This document shows positions 1 through 9,106 of a stretch of 17,091 bases of DNA, one piece after another. Under the pieces are notes generated by a model that saw only the letters and a program-made list of their open reading frames with translations, did not search any database and was not told where the DNA came from. The DNA comes from Chlamydomonas sphaeroides (lineage: Eukaryota; Chlorophyta; Chlorophyceae; Chlamydomonadales; Chlamydomonadaceae). Every line of letters starts with the position of its first letter. The stretch's first letter is position 1. The stretch spans positions 1-17,091 of the forward strand of contig BDDC01002025.1 in the NCBI GenBank assembly GCA_001662425.1. Direction: 5' to 3'. Position numbers and translations under genes: made by a program.

Positions 1-236
1 TTGCCGGCTTTGGGGGGCCGTTGGTTCGCCTTCTGTCGCGCCCACTCCATGTAACTACCGCTTCCTAAGGACAAAGGTGGCGCCTGCTAAAATAGTCCGC
101 CCTGCTTGTGTTAGTGAAATCTTGACCACATCAAGCCTACTGGCTGGTACCTGTCACCGCGCCTGGCAACGACCCACAGCTTCCCCGCTGGGATCCGGCC
201 GCGGCAGCCTGGGCGGCGGCGGGCACGAGCCTGCAC

Positions 237-401
237 GAGCCCCTCGGCCACAGCAGACCGGCCGGCGGCCCCGCCCATGGAGAGGATGCGGTCGCTGCGG
301 GCCAGGCTGCGGAGGCCGACGTCGGCGTTGCAGTGGCCGCCCCCGCTGTCCCGGCGCCCGCGGGGGGCGCCGGCAGCGGTCTCGAAGGCCTCCACCAGGC
401 C
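237..401 (-). CDS. Possible exon of unidentified protein
   Basis: Reading the minus strand, a CAG acceptor just above 401 opens a 55-codon frame that ends at a GTGCAG donor after 237. The frame begins GLVEAFETAAGAP, contains DVGLRSLARSDRILSMGG and ends AVAEGL. Third codon positions are mostly G or C, and the residue mix is protein-like, unlike the Arg/Pro-only shadows in the other frames. No domain is recognised. Neither the exon before it nor the exon after it could be fixed, so it may belong to a gene running off the left edge, to a transposon remnant, or to nothing. Low confidence. Confidence 0.3.
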
Positions 402-811
402 CTGACACCGCCGGCGCTGCCGGTGCTCTGCCTTGTCATAGTCTTGCCGCGGGCTGTGCGCCTGTGCCGATGGCCTGCCAGCTGGGGTACTGGAGCGCTG
501 CCGGCGCGGCACGGCCTCAAGCCCCGTGCCGCTGTGTGGACGTTGGTGCTCAGGCGGGGGCCAGCCGGGCGAGGCGTTACCCGCCAGCGCACGGACGGTG
601 CTCACGCCACCAGGCTGCCAGCTGATCGCAATGGTGGGGGACGGCGAGCCAGCCCCGGCGGGCGAGTCGGTAGGTCTGGCGGCTGTGGGCTGTCGGCGTG
701 TCGGGCACCTACCGGTACACGACATACGGTACAGGCTGGGGGGCCTGTGCACGGCGGGCGAGCCGGCCGTCCTGACGAACAGGCGGGCGGGCGCGTTTCG
801 TGCTGTACGAT

Positions 812-1199
812 GGGCGGGCGGGCCCAGGCACAGCTGGTGAGCCAGCACAAAGCCACACGCTGCGAGGGCAGGCGAGCCCAACGTTGCGCCAGCCGCTCGC
901 ACGGCACCAGGCCGCTGCGCCCAGCCTCCTTCAGCTTAGCCGCCGCCGCCTGGGCCGCCTCGCGCCTGGCCTTGTCCAAGGCCGCCGTCGGGTGGCCGGC
1001 GTGCCCCAACAGACACGCCGCCAGCGCCTCAGACGTCACCGCCTTCGCCTGCGCCCGCACATGAGAAGGCGGCGTCGGCCAGCCTATACTCGCAGAGCCT
1101 CGTGCGAGGGCCCCCATCTCGTAGCCCCCTCGCGCAGGGCCCCAGGGCAAGTCAGGGCCCTCATCAGCCTTCCCCGTAGGTCCCCGTCTGCAACTGGAT
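812..1199 (-). CDS. Codon-biased open segment, unidentified
   Basis: A minus-strand frame stays open with strongly algal codon use. It includes GGYEMGALARGSASIGWP, VTSEALAACLLGHAGHPTAA, an Ala/Lys-rich helix-like stretch (QAAAAKLKEAGRSG), then LVPCERLAQRWARLP and LCWLTSCAWARPP. The open frame extends further on both sides, but there the composition becomes Pro/Arg-rich and is probably non-coding. I do not recognise the family. It could be an exon of the gene to its right, an independent gene, or part of a mobile element. No acceptor or donor can be assigned with confidence, so the ends are those of the protein-like stretch only. Confidence 0.35.
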
Positions 1200-1499
1200 C
1201 TGAAGACCTCGGGCTGGGCTAACACCGAGCTTCCTCCTTCGTGAGCTCGCGCTTTGCGCTTAGGGGGTGTCGAGGTTGCGACATGGTGTAAGGGATCCGT
1301 CTCTTGCAGGTCAACCCCGCTAACCAGGGGAGGTGTGTTCGGTGTTAAGGCTGAAGGGAGGAAGCACAGAGCGGGAACGCATGTGACATGGAGTGACGAG
1401 GATCTCCACCCAGGGAAGGGCGGCACTGCAGAAGGCCAGCCAAACGCAACCGTGCATGTGCCCGCATCGCTCGCTCGCCCTCCGCGGCCCCTCGTGCAC

Positions 1500-3592
1500 C
1501 TGGAGCACGCAGCAGCCCTCGCTGCACGACACGCCAGCGAGCAGGAGCCAGCGCGTGGAGTAGACGCCGGCTGCCAGGTTGCCGGCGGCGTTGTAGTGGC
1601 GGCCGGTGGTGATCCACCAGCGTTGGCTCCCCGTGTCGGCGCTGCGGTGGCGGGATACGGTAGGGTCGAGTGCAGGAGCGCAGGAGCACAGCCACTTGCA
1701 CGAGGCGGGGGTGTGCCGATACGCCGGGGATGCCACGACATCCAAAAGTGCAGGTTTGCCCCACGCCAGCAGCTTGGCCCCGCCCGGTGCCTCACGTGGT
1801 AAGGATGTTGGAGTTGAAGCAGGACTGGGCGGGGTAGGAACGGGTGGTTGGGCGCACGTACAGCCAGCCGCCGTGGTTGACGGTGACGGTGGTGGTGAGC
1901 GTCATGATCGAATCGGGTCCAAGGTGGCTGCTTGGAACATCGCATGACGTGGGGGCGTGGCGCGTTCCGTAGCGGCGGGGCCAACAGGTCAACAGCAACA
2001 CCCTCGAGAGCGCGAGCGAGGACAGAGCGGGGGAGCAGGCAATTGACTGCCGGACCCCGTCCCTGCCCGCACGTGCTTCGCTGGCTGCTTGACTGCCTGT
2101 CTGCCTGTCCACGGCGCCTCCCCGGCGGCCGGCGGAGCCGACGCAGCCGCTTGGGAGGCGGCGGATAACTAGACAGTGGCGGCGACGTGGGGGGCCGGAC
2201 GTGCGGAGCAGGTGGCGGCGGCGGCGGCGGCGGTCGCCGCCGGGCCAGCCGCAGGGTTGGTTCCGTTGCTGGGGGGCCGCCAGGTGAGGGCCACGTTGGC
2301 GCCGCGGCATGGCACGGCCACAGCGGCACGTCGGTGAGGTGCGTGTTGGTTAGCGCCAAGATCGCCAGGGCGTGCTGCTGTGGACGGCCGCCAGAGGCGA
2401 CGGCGATGGCGCCGTGTGTCCAGTTGGCGTTGACGCCAAGGGAGGGCGGCGCGCCGGGGCAGCCAAGCAGCGTGAGGCCGCGGCCGCCGGCGATGTAGAC
2501 AGGGCGCCGGAAGTCAAGGTCGGCGGGCGAAAGGAGCACGTCCTGTACGCGCAGCTGGAGAGTGGCGAGGCGTGAGGCAGCAGGGCTTTGGGCCGGCAAC
2601 CCCCGGCGGCCCGGCGGCCGCGGGGTAGGTGGTGTCACGCCCAGGCGCACTCGCAGGCGTGCGCCTAAGCAAGTATTGGAGCGGGTTGCAGGGATGTCCG
2701 ACACGGTAGCCCGCGCCTCCTGGCCCGCGCCTGTAGCTTTTGGACCCGCGGGGCGGAGCGTGCACGCTAGCGGCTACCGGCTTGCAGGAGACGTAACATG
2801 GAGGAGCGTGTGGGACAGCGCTTGCATTCCCCGTGCCTGCGTGGCATGGGGAGGGCGACAAGGTTGCCAGCGTGAAGCCATGGAGCCAGAGCGATGCCAC
2901 TCAGATTCCGGTTGCTTAAGCACTTACCGTGGCCGGGATCCCCTTTGTCAACGCCTCCATCTACCGAGGCCCTCGCGGCCGGCGGCGCAGACCCTCCGCC
3001 GGCCGCGCAAGCTCCATGTGTGTTGCACAGAATGAGGGCAAGACTGACTGAAACCTATCCCAGCTGCGCATGGGTGGATGGCTCGCCCCCATATTAGGCC
3101 ACCCAGACCTCCGTGCCCTCACCCCAAGTGGATAATTATAAGTGGATCATTCGTACTTGTGCTACTTTGGTGGCCGAATCAAACGGTTCGTGCCCCTACA
3201 CGGGCGAGCCAACGCACACCTGGAACACAAACACAACCTGCGCCCCGCCTTCCCCCGGCTCCGCCCGCAGCGATACCAAGTCGCAGTTTGGCACGCCCAC
3301 GCCTTTGTAGCAACACGCAGCGCCGGGCCGGGCGTCCGTGGGCAGCTGCGCTGGCCAGGACACTGCGATACCGTCCGAGGTGAAGGCCGGCAGCTGGTGG
3401 GCCTGGGGGGGGAGGGCGGGACGCAGGCATGCAACCAGGAGGGAGGTACGGGTTTGGCGGGATGGCGTGGGGGCTCGAGAGCGTTAGGGCCATGGGTGCA
3501 CGCGACGTCAAGATTTACGCCCGAGCCTTGCGTCGTCGCGGGCTGGTTGGTGGAGGTGTCGGGCGGGGACGCAAGGACGGCCGGGTCCACCG
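1500..3592 (-). CDS. Secreted or receptor-like protein with beta-helix-like region (partial)
   Basis: Predicted minus-strand exons are 3402-3220, 2960-2928, 2554-2295, 1927-1796 and 1641-1500. All phases join, giving 250 codons without a stop. An optional earlier exon is 3592-3519, and an optional last exon is 1425-1345, ending in TAA. The first exon contains the cysteine-rich CCYKGVGVPNCDLVSLRAEP. The junction of the next two reads MEALTKGIPAT then LRVQDVLLSPADLDF, followed by VYIAGGRGLTLLGCPG. Later exons have GGWLYVRPTTRSYPAQSCF and QRWWITTGRHYNAAGNLAAG. From memory, volvocine genomes hold many proteins with this kind of 'blame the residue, then DVLL, then LTLLG' beta-strand pattern, as pectin-lyase-like extracellular parts, often ahead of a membrane segment and a kinase or cyclase. 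No such catalytic domain is visible here. No start codon or poly(A) signal was found, so it may be a truncated gene or pseudogene. Confidence 0.55.
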
Positions 3593-3837
3593 CTAAGCCG
3601 TTGCCCGCCGCAGTTCTTACGAAGGGAAGTCGACGAAGGAATCGAGGGGGATGCCCCGCGCGATACCACTGGGGTCATTCGGCCCCACAGCTAGCTGTAA
3701 AGCTGTATTTCATGATAAACTAGAACGAAGTCAAAGAAGGAATATGTACTTCACTGACGAAGCGGCTGGGGGCAACAGTCATCGGCCGGGGCGGAATGGG
3801 GCTACTGCAAGATATGAATCGCTTCATAAACATCGTG

Positions 3838-3842
3838 TTACA
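3838..3842 (-). terminator. Poly(A) signal TGTAA
   Basis: TGTAA on the minus strand is the usual polyadenylation signal of volvocine algae. It is the first one below the Sel1-repeat gene stop at 4580, implying a 3' UTR of roughly 750 bases, which is long but not unusual in this group. No convincing codon-biased frame was seen on either strand between 3843 and 4579, which fits an untranslated region. Confidence 0.5.
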
Positions 3843-4579
3843 TGCGAGGCTGTTGACAGTCTCTTATGCTCACACCGCACGCCACAAGCCCGCTATCGCC
3901 TGCATCCCGTGGGCGCCTCGGCGCCCCTACTCGTCGCGACACACGCAACCCGTGTAAGCCACAGGGACCGCGGTTGAATGTGCGCATGCAGAGCGACGGC
4001 CGCAGACGACCAGATGCGTACACGCAACGAAGTCTACAAGCAAGCCTGCGACACCATACCTGTGGAAGCGGAATCGCCCACATCCGGAACGCCACCAACC
4101 GACCTCCAGCTGTGCCTGTAACCCGACCGCGCACCCAACGATGCAAACACGACAACCCTCAAAAGCGCAGGCATCGAACGGTACGCATCCGCCCTATCTG
4201 GCAGCACATGCCGACCTCGGCTCATGTCTCAGGCCAGCCAAGCCATGGGGCTGGGCCAACGCGGCATGCCCAGCCCACCTCGTCGCACGCGCGCACTGGG
4301 TTGCGCTGCAGTGCAGTACCCCGGCCGAGCTGGCTGGGGCAGCCGCCACAGCCTGGCGGCGGGAGGAACGTAACCGCCAGCTAAGCAATGTCCCAATCCG
4401 CTGACATATGCGGCATGGGGTCCTTCACCGGTGCCGGCGCGCGGGCGTCTCATCCGCCCCGCCCGCTGCAGAGCCTTGACAGCACGCCAGCCGGAGGCCG
4501 CCCTGGCCCCTGAGCGACCTGCCTCCCGCATCGCGCTGGCTGTGATGGCCGGAGGGCCCGGCCGCACCCGCTGCCTGCC

Positions 4580-5524
4580 TCACAGCTCGCAGTAAACACC
4601 CTGCATCTTGTAGCCGCGGGCGGCGGCCTTGTCTGACCACTCCTTGGCCGCGCGGGCGTCCTTCTGGCAGCCGTAGCCCTCCTGGCGATGGCGAGGTGCA
4701 GCAGGCCACCGGTCAGCGACAGGGCACAGCAGTGGGCGCCGCAGCATGCAGCGCCATGGGCTGAGATGCTTCATGGTGCCGGCGCGGCGCGGGATGCCAT
4801 TGTTGTGCCTAACGGTCCTCTGCAGGAGGCCGGATGCGCTGATCACGGCAAGCAACGCACCTTGTACATCTCCCCGAGCAGCGCCTGTTGCTTAACGTCT
4901 CCACGCTGCGCCTCCAGCAGCGTGTCCTCAAACCACCGCTTCACGGCCTGCAATGCGGTGCAGGTACAAAGCGGAGTGTGTTCGGCATGATGGTTGGGTG
5001 GCACCGGGTAGGATGCGGCAACGGCAAACCGGCCGTGAACCGGCGCTGCAGACGGCCTTTGGGATAGAGGCACAAGGCACACCGCTGAATAGTGTGCGAC
5101 GGAACTGGAGTGCCCCGACGCAGCTGTGCAAGCGGCACGTACCTCCTGCACAACATACTTCAGCGGGATGGGTTCCGCGGGCATCGGTGCCTGGTGGCCG
5201 GTCGCCTGAGCCGACCCTGGCCGCTCCAGTTCTGCCACAGAACGCTTGTTGCTACTCTTAGGGCGCCCTGCACCGTAAGAGCGGGGCCGGGAAGAACCCG
5301 GTTGCCGGGGCCCAGATGTGGGGTTGAGTCACACGCAGCCGTGTCGAGCAACTACGGTTCACAAGAGCAGTGCTTTGTGCCGCGTGAGACCGGTACATCG
5401 CCCAACTTGTCAGGCGCTGCCTCCAGGCGCTCGGTGTTTGGCCCCTGGGCCCGCACCGCTGCCAGCTGAGCTGCAGCAGTCTCGAGGCCGCAGCTTGCTT
5501 ACCACTGAACGTTGAGCTGCTCAT
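4580..5524 (-). CDS. Small Sel1-repeat (HCP-like) protein
   Basis: Five minus-strand exons join in phase: 5524-5503, 5470-5397, 5190-5143, 4947-4861 and 4681-4580 (TGA), giving 110 residues. Donors are GTAAGC, GTACCG, GTACGT and GTGCGT. The N-terminus MSSSTFS leads into the helical stretch AQLAAVRAQGPNTERLEAAP. Exon 3 gives EPIPLKYVVQE and exon 4 AVKRWFEDTLLEAQRGD. The junction of exons 4 and 5 rebuilds a canonical Sel1 repeat: ALLGEMYK joined to EGYGCQKDARAAKEWSDKAA, ending CEL. Sel1 repeats are alpha-alpha hairpins used for protein-protein contacts. The VKRWF..TL.EA..GD..Q.L.G.MY pattern recalls small plant HCP-like proteins. An upstream in-frame ATG at 5611 would add 29 residues. Exon 3 could instead start at 5205, which keeps the frame. 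It is divergently arranged with the next gene. The specific function is unknown. Confidence 0.82.
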
Positions 5525-5733
5525 AGGCCTCGCGGGCACGGTCGCCCTGGCCGCGCTGGCCACCCGGAAGCCGGGGTTTGCAACTGACTGCGCAACGTAG
5601 CTCGCGTGCATGTGCTTAACAACACGGCTGAGGTGGGAGCGGACGGCGCTCGCCGTTGCGTTAGGCGCTTGTGAAAATTTCGTGCGTCGTTGCAGCCAAG
5701 GTACCGGTAGCTATGCTATGGCTACTATGTGCT

Positions 5734-5739
5734 ATAAAG
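5734..5739 (+). promoter_or_regulatory. TATA box in divergent promoter
   Basis: TATAAA lies in a locally AT-richer stretch between the minus-strand Sel1 gene (start 5524 or 5611) and the plus-strand DUF4864-like gene (start 5920). It is about 180 bases upstream of the plus start, so transcription starting about 30 bases downstream would leave a 5' UTR of about 150 bases. No matching TATA was seen for the minus-strand gene, and regulation of the pair cannot be read from the sequence. Confidence 0.45.
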
Positions 5740-5919
5740 AGGAAGCCGAGTACATTTGGAAGGGCTGGGTCGTAACCAAAGGCCCCAGGGTCAATCGCGC
5801 CGAATTTGCCCTACAAATTTCGTGGGGTTTACATGATTGGTGAGCTGCCACCTTGGTATTCTAGTGCCCTGCTACCCAGCGGCTGCACGCCCCTCTTGGA
5901 GTCGGATTCCGACACCAGC

Positions 5920-8180
5920 ATGCACGCCCCGACGCTTCGTGCGCAGCAGCGGCTGCTCCAGCCGCCTGCATCACAGCGTCTGACGCATGCACCCTTCACC
6001 TCCGCCCGGTTCGGGCGTCGAGATGCCTTGCGGACGCGAGCAACCCCAGGCGGGGCCGACGATGGGGCCTCTGACGGTGAAAGGTTGGCGCGTGCGTTCA
6101 GCGAGCTAATCAGCGCTAAGGTACGTCGATCAGATCGCCCTTTCGGGCTATCGCCCGCACGAGATGTCTACACGCTTGCGGGCCGCTTGCAGGGGAGGGG
6201 GCGGTTGGCGGCCCCGTCGCACGTCCGCGCGCCGTACCCTGAAACCCACATGCTCTTTCGCCCTCCAGGGCATCCCCTCGCCAGCGGCCACCGTGCAGCG
6301 GAGTCACCCATGTGAGGCCGCCGAAGATTCCACGTGGGATCCAACCCCTGCAGCAGCGACGTGCAGCTCCCCTAAGCTCCCCCGAGCAGTTCCCGCCGGA
6401 GCCTCTAGCGCCTCTGCCAGCTCCCCAGGTACCGCCCCGGCCCGGCAACCACCCGGCGGTGTACACACACACCCGTGACGACCCCTCGTTGACGCTGCCC
6501 TCGTGCCCTGCCGCCGCTGCACCGCCCGCTCGTGGCCGCTGCCCCGCAGCCCCGTTGCTGCCCCCGACGTCGGTGGTGCAGCTGGCGATGGACATGCTGC
6601 AGGTAGGGGTTTTCAACAAGGCCACATGCATCTCACACGTCCAGTTACGTAGCAGCAGGTTCCGGCAGCAGGGCACCGCAGGTCTAGCAGCATGACGTAT
6701 TGGCAGCGGCAGCTGATTGCCTGGCGCGCCTAGCCAATACCGTGGCCGCACCCACTCGTGGACGCTCTGGCAGGCGCCCCTGCCCCTGGCCAACACTGGT
6801 CCCTAGCAAAAGCCCCTGCCCTACCTGCGCTGCCCTGACGCCCATGGCCCCGCCGCCCCGTGGGTCCGCAGCGCAACGACTGGCCCGAGCCCGACTCGGG
6901 CGTCACGGCGGCCTTCGACTTTACGCTTCACTCCGCTGACCCAGAGGTGCGCCGCTCCGCGCTGGCGCCACGCCTCTTGAACAACCTCTGCAGCAGTGCT
7001 ACTCCAGCTATGCAGTGCGGTTATGCTGCTGCCACGCCGCTGGCGCGGCAATGCGCCTCTTGCGCTATGCTTTGATGATTTACATGACACGAACACACGG
7101 ACTCGCCGCCGCGCCCTCCAGCCCCTGCTACACCGCTGCCGGCAGCGCCCCTGCCTGCGCCCCGTGCCACCCATCCCGAGCCAGCACGCCCGCAGCACCC
7201 GCAGCGCACTCGCGCCCTCGCGTCCTGCCCTCCCCAACCCTCCCACCCGCCCGCCCTCCCCGGCAGGCAGCCGGCTGCGCTCGCAGCTGGGGCGCGAGCG
7301 AGGCCTGGCTGCCGTGGGACCGCTTCCACGCGCAGGTGCACACCTCGTACGGCCCGCTGCTTAACTGCGACAGCTGGAAGGTGGGGGCAGGCGGGTCAGC
7401 ACACGGCCGGTCTCGGTGTCGTGCCGTGCGTGAAGGGTGGGCTAGCTGGGAGGTGGGACGCGCAGCGGCCAGCTGCGTTGGGAGCTTGCGAGGGCGTGCC
7501 GTGATTGCGCGCCGTGACCGCGACAGGTGGCCTCCCCACTGGTCTTCCCGAGCAGCCGGCATGACAACAAGGCGGTTCAGGTGGGGTTCCTGGGGGTCGC
7601 GGCGGCGTCTGTGCGCGTGTGCGGGGCTCCCGCAGCAGGGCGTGAGGATGCGCGGCCTCGCACTCTGCCTTGCGGCTGAAGAGAAGCCGCTGTGTTGTGG
7701 TGCCGCGCGCAAAGCGCAGCTCCGGCTCTTAGGCAGCTGTACTGCATGGTGCGAACCGTGTCGTACTGCTGCCCAACTGCTGTCGTACTGCCGGGGTTTT
7801 GCGGCGATGCCTTGGCCGCCGCAGGCCGTCGAGGTGCAGGCCCGGCCGCGCAAGCTGTCGCCCGCCGCGGCGGCAGCGGCCGCCGGCCAGGGCGGCGGGG
7901 GCGATGCCGTCGCGCCGCTTGACAGCTCGCTGCGTCCGTACGCCTTCACCTTCTGCCTGGAGCGCGTCGATGACGGCGCCTACAAGGTGCGGCATGCACG
8001 ACATGAGTACGGCAGGCATCTCGCTGGGGCGTGATGTGGCAGGGGTCCGCGATGGGGGCTGGCGGCTGCGCTGCTCCCCGGGCGCCTCGAACAGGAACGA
8101 CTGGTGCTGAGGCCCATGTGCACCCTCTGCAGGACTGCTGGATGATATCGGGCGTGCGCGTGGGCAACTATGCGCTGTGA
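5920..8180 (+). CDS. Chloroplast-targeted DUF4864-like protein
   Basis: Seven plus-strand exons join in phase: 5920-6120, 6269-6311, 6550-6602, 6872-6946, 7267-7380, 7825-7986 and 8133-8180 (TGA). They give 231 residues. Residues 1-45 are rich in Ala, Arg, Gln and Ser with almost no acid, as in algal chloroplast transit peptides; an in-frame ATG at 5833 would add acidic sequence, so 5920 is preferred. The mature part has a helix LPPTSVVQLAMDMLQ, then RNDWPEPDSGVTAAFDFTL, then WDRFHAQVHTSYGPLLNCDS, an Ala/Gly-rich insert near residues 173-188, and the strands PYAFTFCLERVDDGAYK and DCWMISGVRVGNYAL. The order (N-terminal helix, 'ND..DSG...AF.F', 'F...V...Y..L', and a closing 'CWMI.GV' strand) resembles DUF4864, an NTF2-like fold of unknown function. 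The family name comes from memory of its layout, not a search; the gene model itself is well supported. Confidence 0.78.
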
Positions 8181-8263
8181 GCTGCCGCTGTGAGCTGCCG
8201 TTGACGGAGCTGCGGTCGGAGCTGCGGCGGGTGGGAGCTGCCGCTGGTGTGAGCTGCTGCTGA
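8175..8263 (+). repeat. GAGCTGC minisatellite starting at the stop codon
   Basis: Imperfect copies of an 11-13 base unit built on GAGCTGC follow one another: TGTGAGCTGCCGC, TGTGAGCTGCCGT, CGGAGCTGCGG (twice), GGGAGCTGCCGC and TGTGAGCTGCTGC. The first copy contains the TGA of the DUF4864-like gene. A diverged copy of the gene's last bases, TATGCGCTGTGGGCTGCTGC, recurs near 8368. Confidence 0.7.
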
Positions 8264-9101
8264 GGCCTGTGCCCGGATGGCGGGGTACTGCAGCCAGGAT
8301 GGGGCTTGTGGAGAACCCCTGTCAAGGAGAGCTCCCGGTGCCGTGTCAAGGATGGCCCCTGGTGCCGTATGCGCTGTGGGCTGCTGCGTTGGTGAGGGGC
8401 GGCGGCCTGCGGCGTAGCGCAAGCGACCCGACACTGCGCTGTGGACTGTGCGCTAGGCTATGGGCCCCTCAGTGCCGTAGCGGCAGCCGCCTGCAGGAGT
8501 CGCCGGCGCGGACGGTCGTGGGGCGGAGGAGTGAGCCACGGCCCAGGCTGAGGGGCGTGCGCATGAGGCGTGACATTCTTTTGGGGAGTACTGGTGCGAA
8601 TCTCAACCGTTGTGCCACCATGCGCGTGGTCTGCCGTGGAGAGCGGTAGGGTGTGGGCCCTGTGTGTTCGACTTTGTAGGGCCTGTGTGTGCTGTAGGGT
8701 CAAATGCATACACGCACGCCGCTGGGGTGCGGCGTATCTGGATGCGCGACTTGGCGTGCCCTGGCGGCGGCATCGGCGCGACGACGACCGTCTTATCGCT
8801 GACCGCTTCATGTACGTGAGGGCTGGATACCTGGGGCAATGAGTGCAAAGTGACGATGCAGCATTCGGTGTCGTTGCGCAGCGCCCGCGCGCTGCTCATG
8901 CTCAAGCATGGATCCGCCCACCTTGAGGCGCCTTGACCCACCCAGCCCATACAATTGGGCGAAGGATAAGCACAGAAGGAAGCCGCGTGGGCGAGGCAAT
9001 TCAGGCCCCTGTTAGCTTGCAACATCCTCGATTGCTGGTGCCAGGCGGGACGGCGCAGTCCCCGCATGTGTGACAGGGAGGAGCGCGCTCCCGAGGGTTA
9101 C
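8181..9101. other. 3' UTR and intergenic DNA
   Basis: Beyond the two short repeats this stretch shows no frame with consistent algal codon use and no splice-linked exons. There is no plus-strand TGTAA here to end the DUF4864-like transcript; TGTAG variants occur near 8674 and 8693. The next gene is convergent, and its poly(A) signal is at 9106-9102. Confidence 0.5.
8320..8367 (+). repeat. Two tandem 24-base units
   Basis: Two adjacent 24-base units, 8320-8343 and 8344-8367, both begin TGTCAAGGA and end TGGTGCCG or CGGTGCCG, with substitutions between. They sit in the predicted 3' UTR of the DUF4864-like gene, just after the GAGCTGC repeat. Confidence 0.7.
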
Positions 9102-9106
9102 TTACA
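9102..9106 (-). terminator. Poly(A) signal TGTAA
   Basis: This is the only minus-strand TGTAA found between 9102 and the stop of the membrane-protein gene at 10347. If used, the 3' UTR is about 1.24 kb. The interval 9107-10346 has no recognisable coding exon on either strand, though a variant signal could end the transcript earlier. Confidence 0.4.

Noticed and set aside
2215..2240. GGC triplet run as a coding repeat
   Set aside because: It lies inside the predicted intron between exons 2554-2295 and 1927-1796 of the receptor-like gene.
602..2704. 700-codon open frame on the minus strand as one protein
   Set aside because: Only parts (about 1199-812 and 2554-2295) look protein-like. The remainder is Pro/Arg/Ser-rich sequence, as expected when GC-rich introns lack stops, and the splice-phase model accounts for the better exons.
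7015..8034. 339-codon plus-strand frame as one exon
   Set aside because: It runs through two introns of the DUF4864-like gene. Only 7267-7380 and 7825-7986 are coding-like and both are bounded by splice sites.
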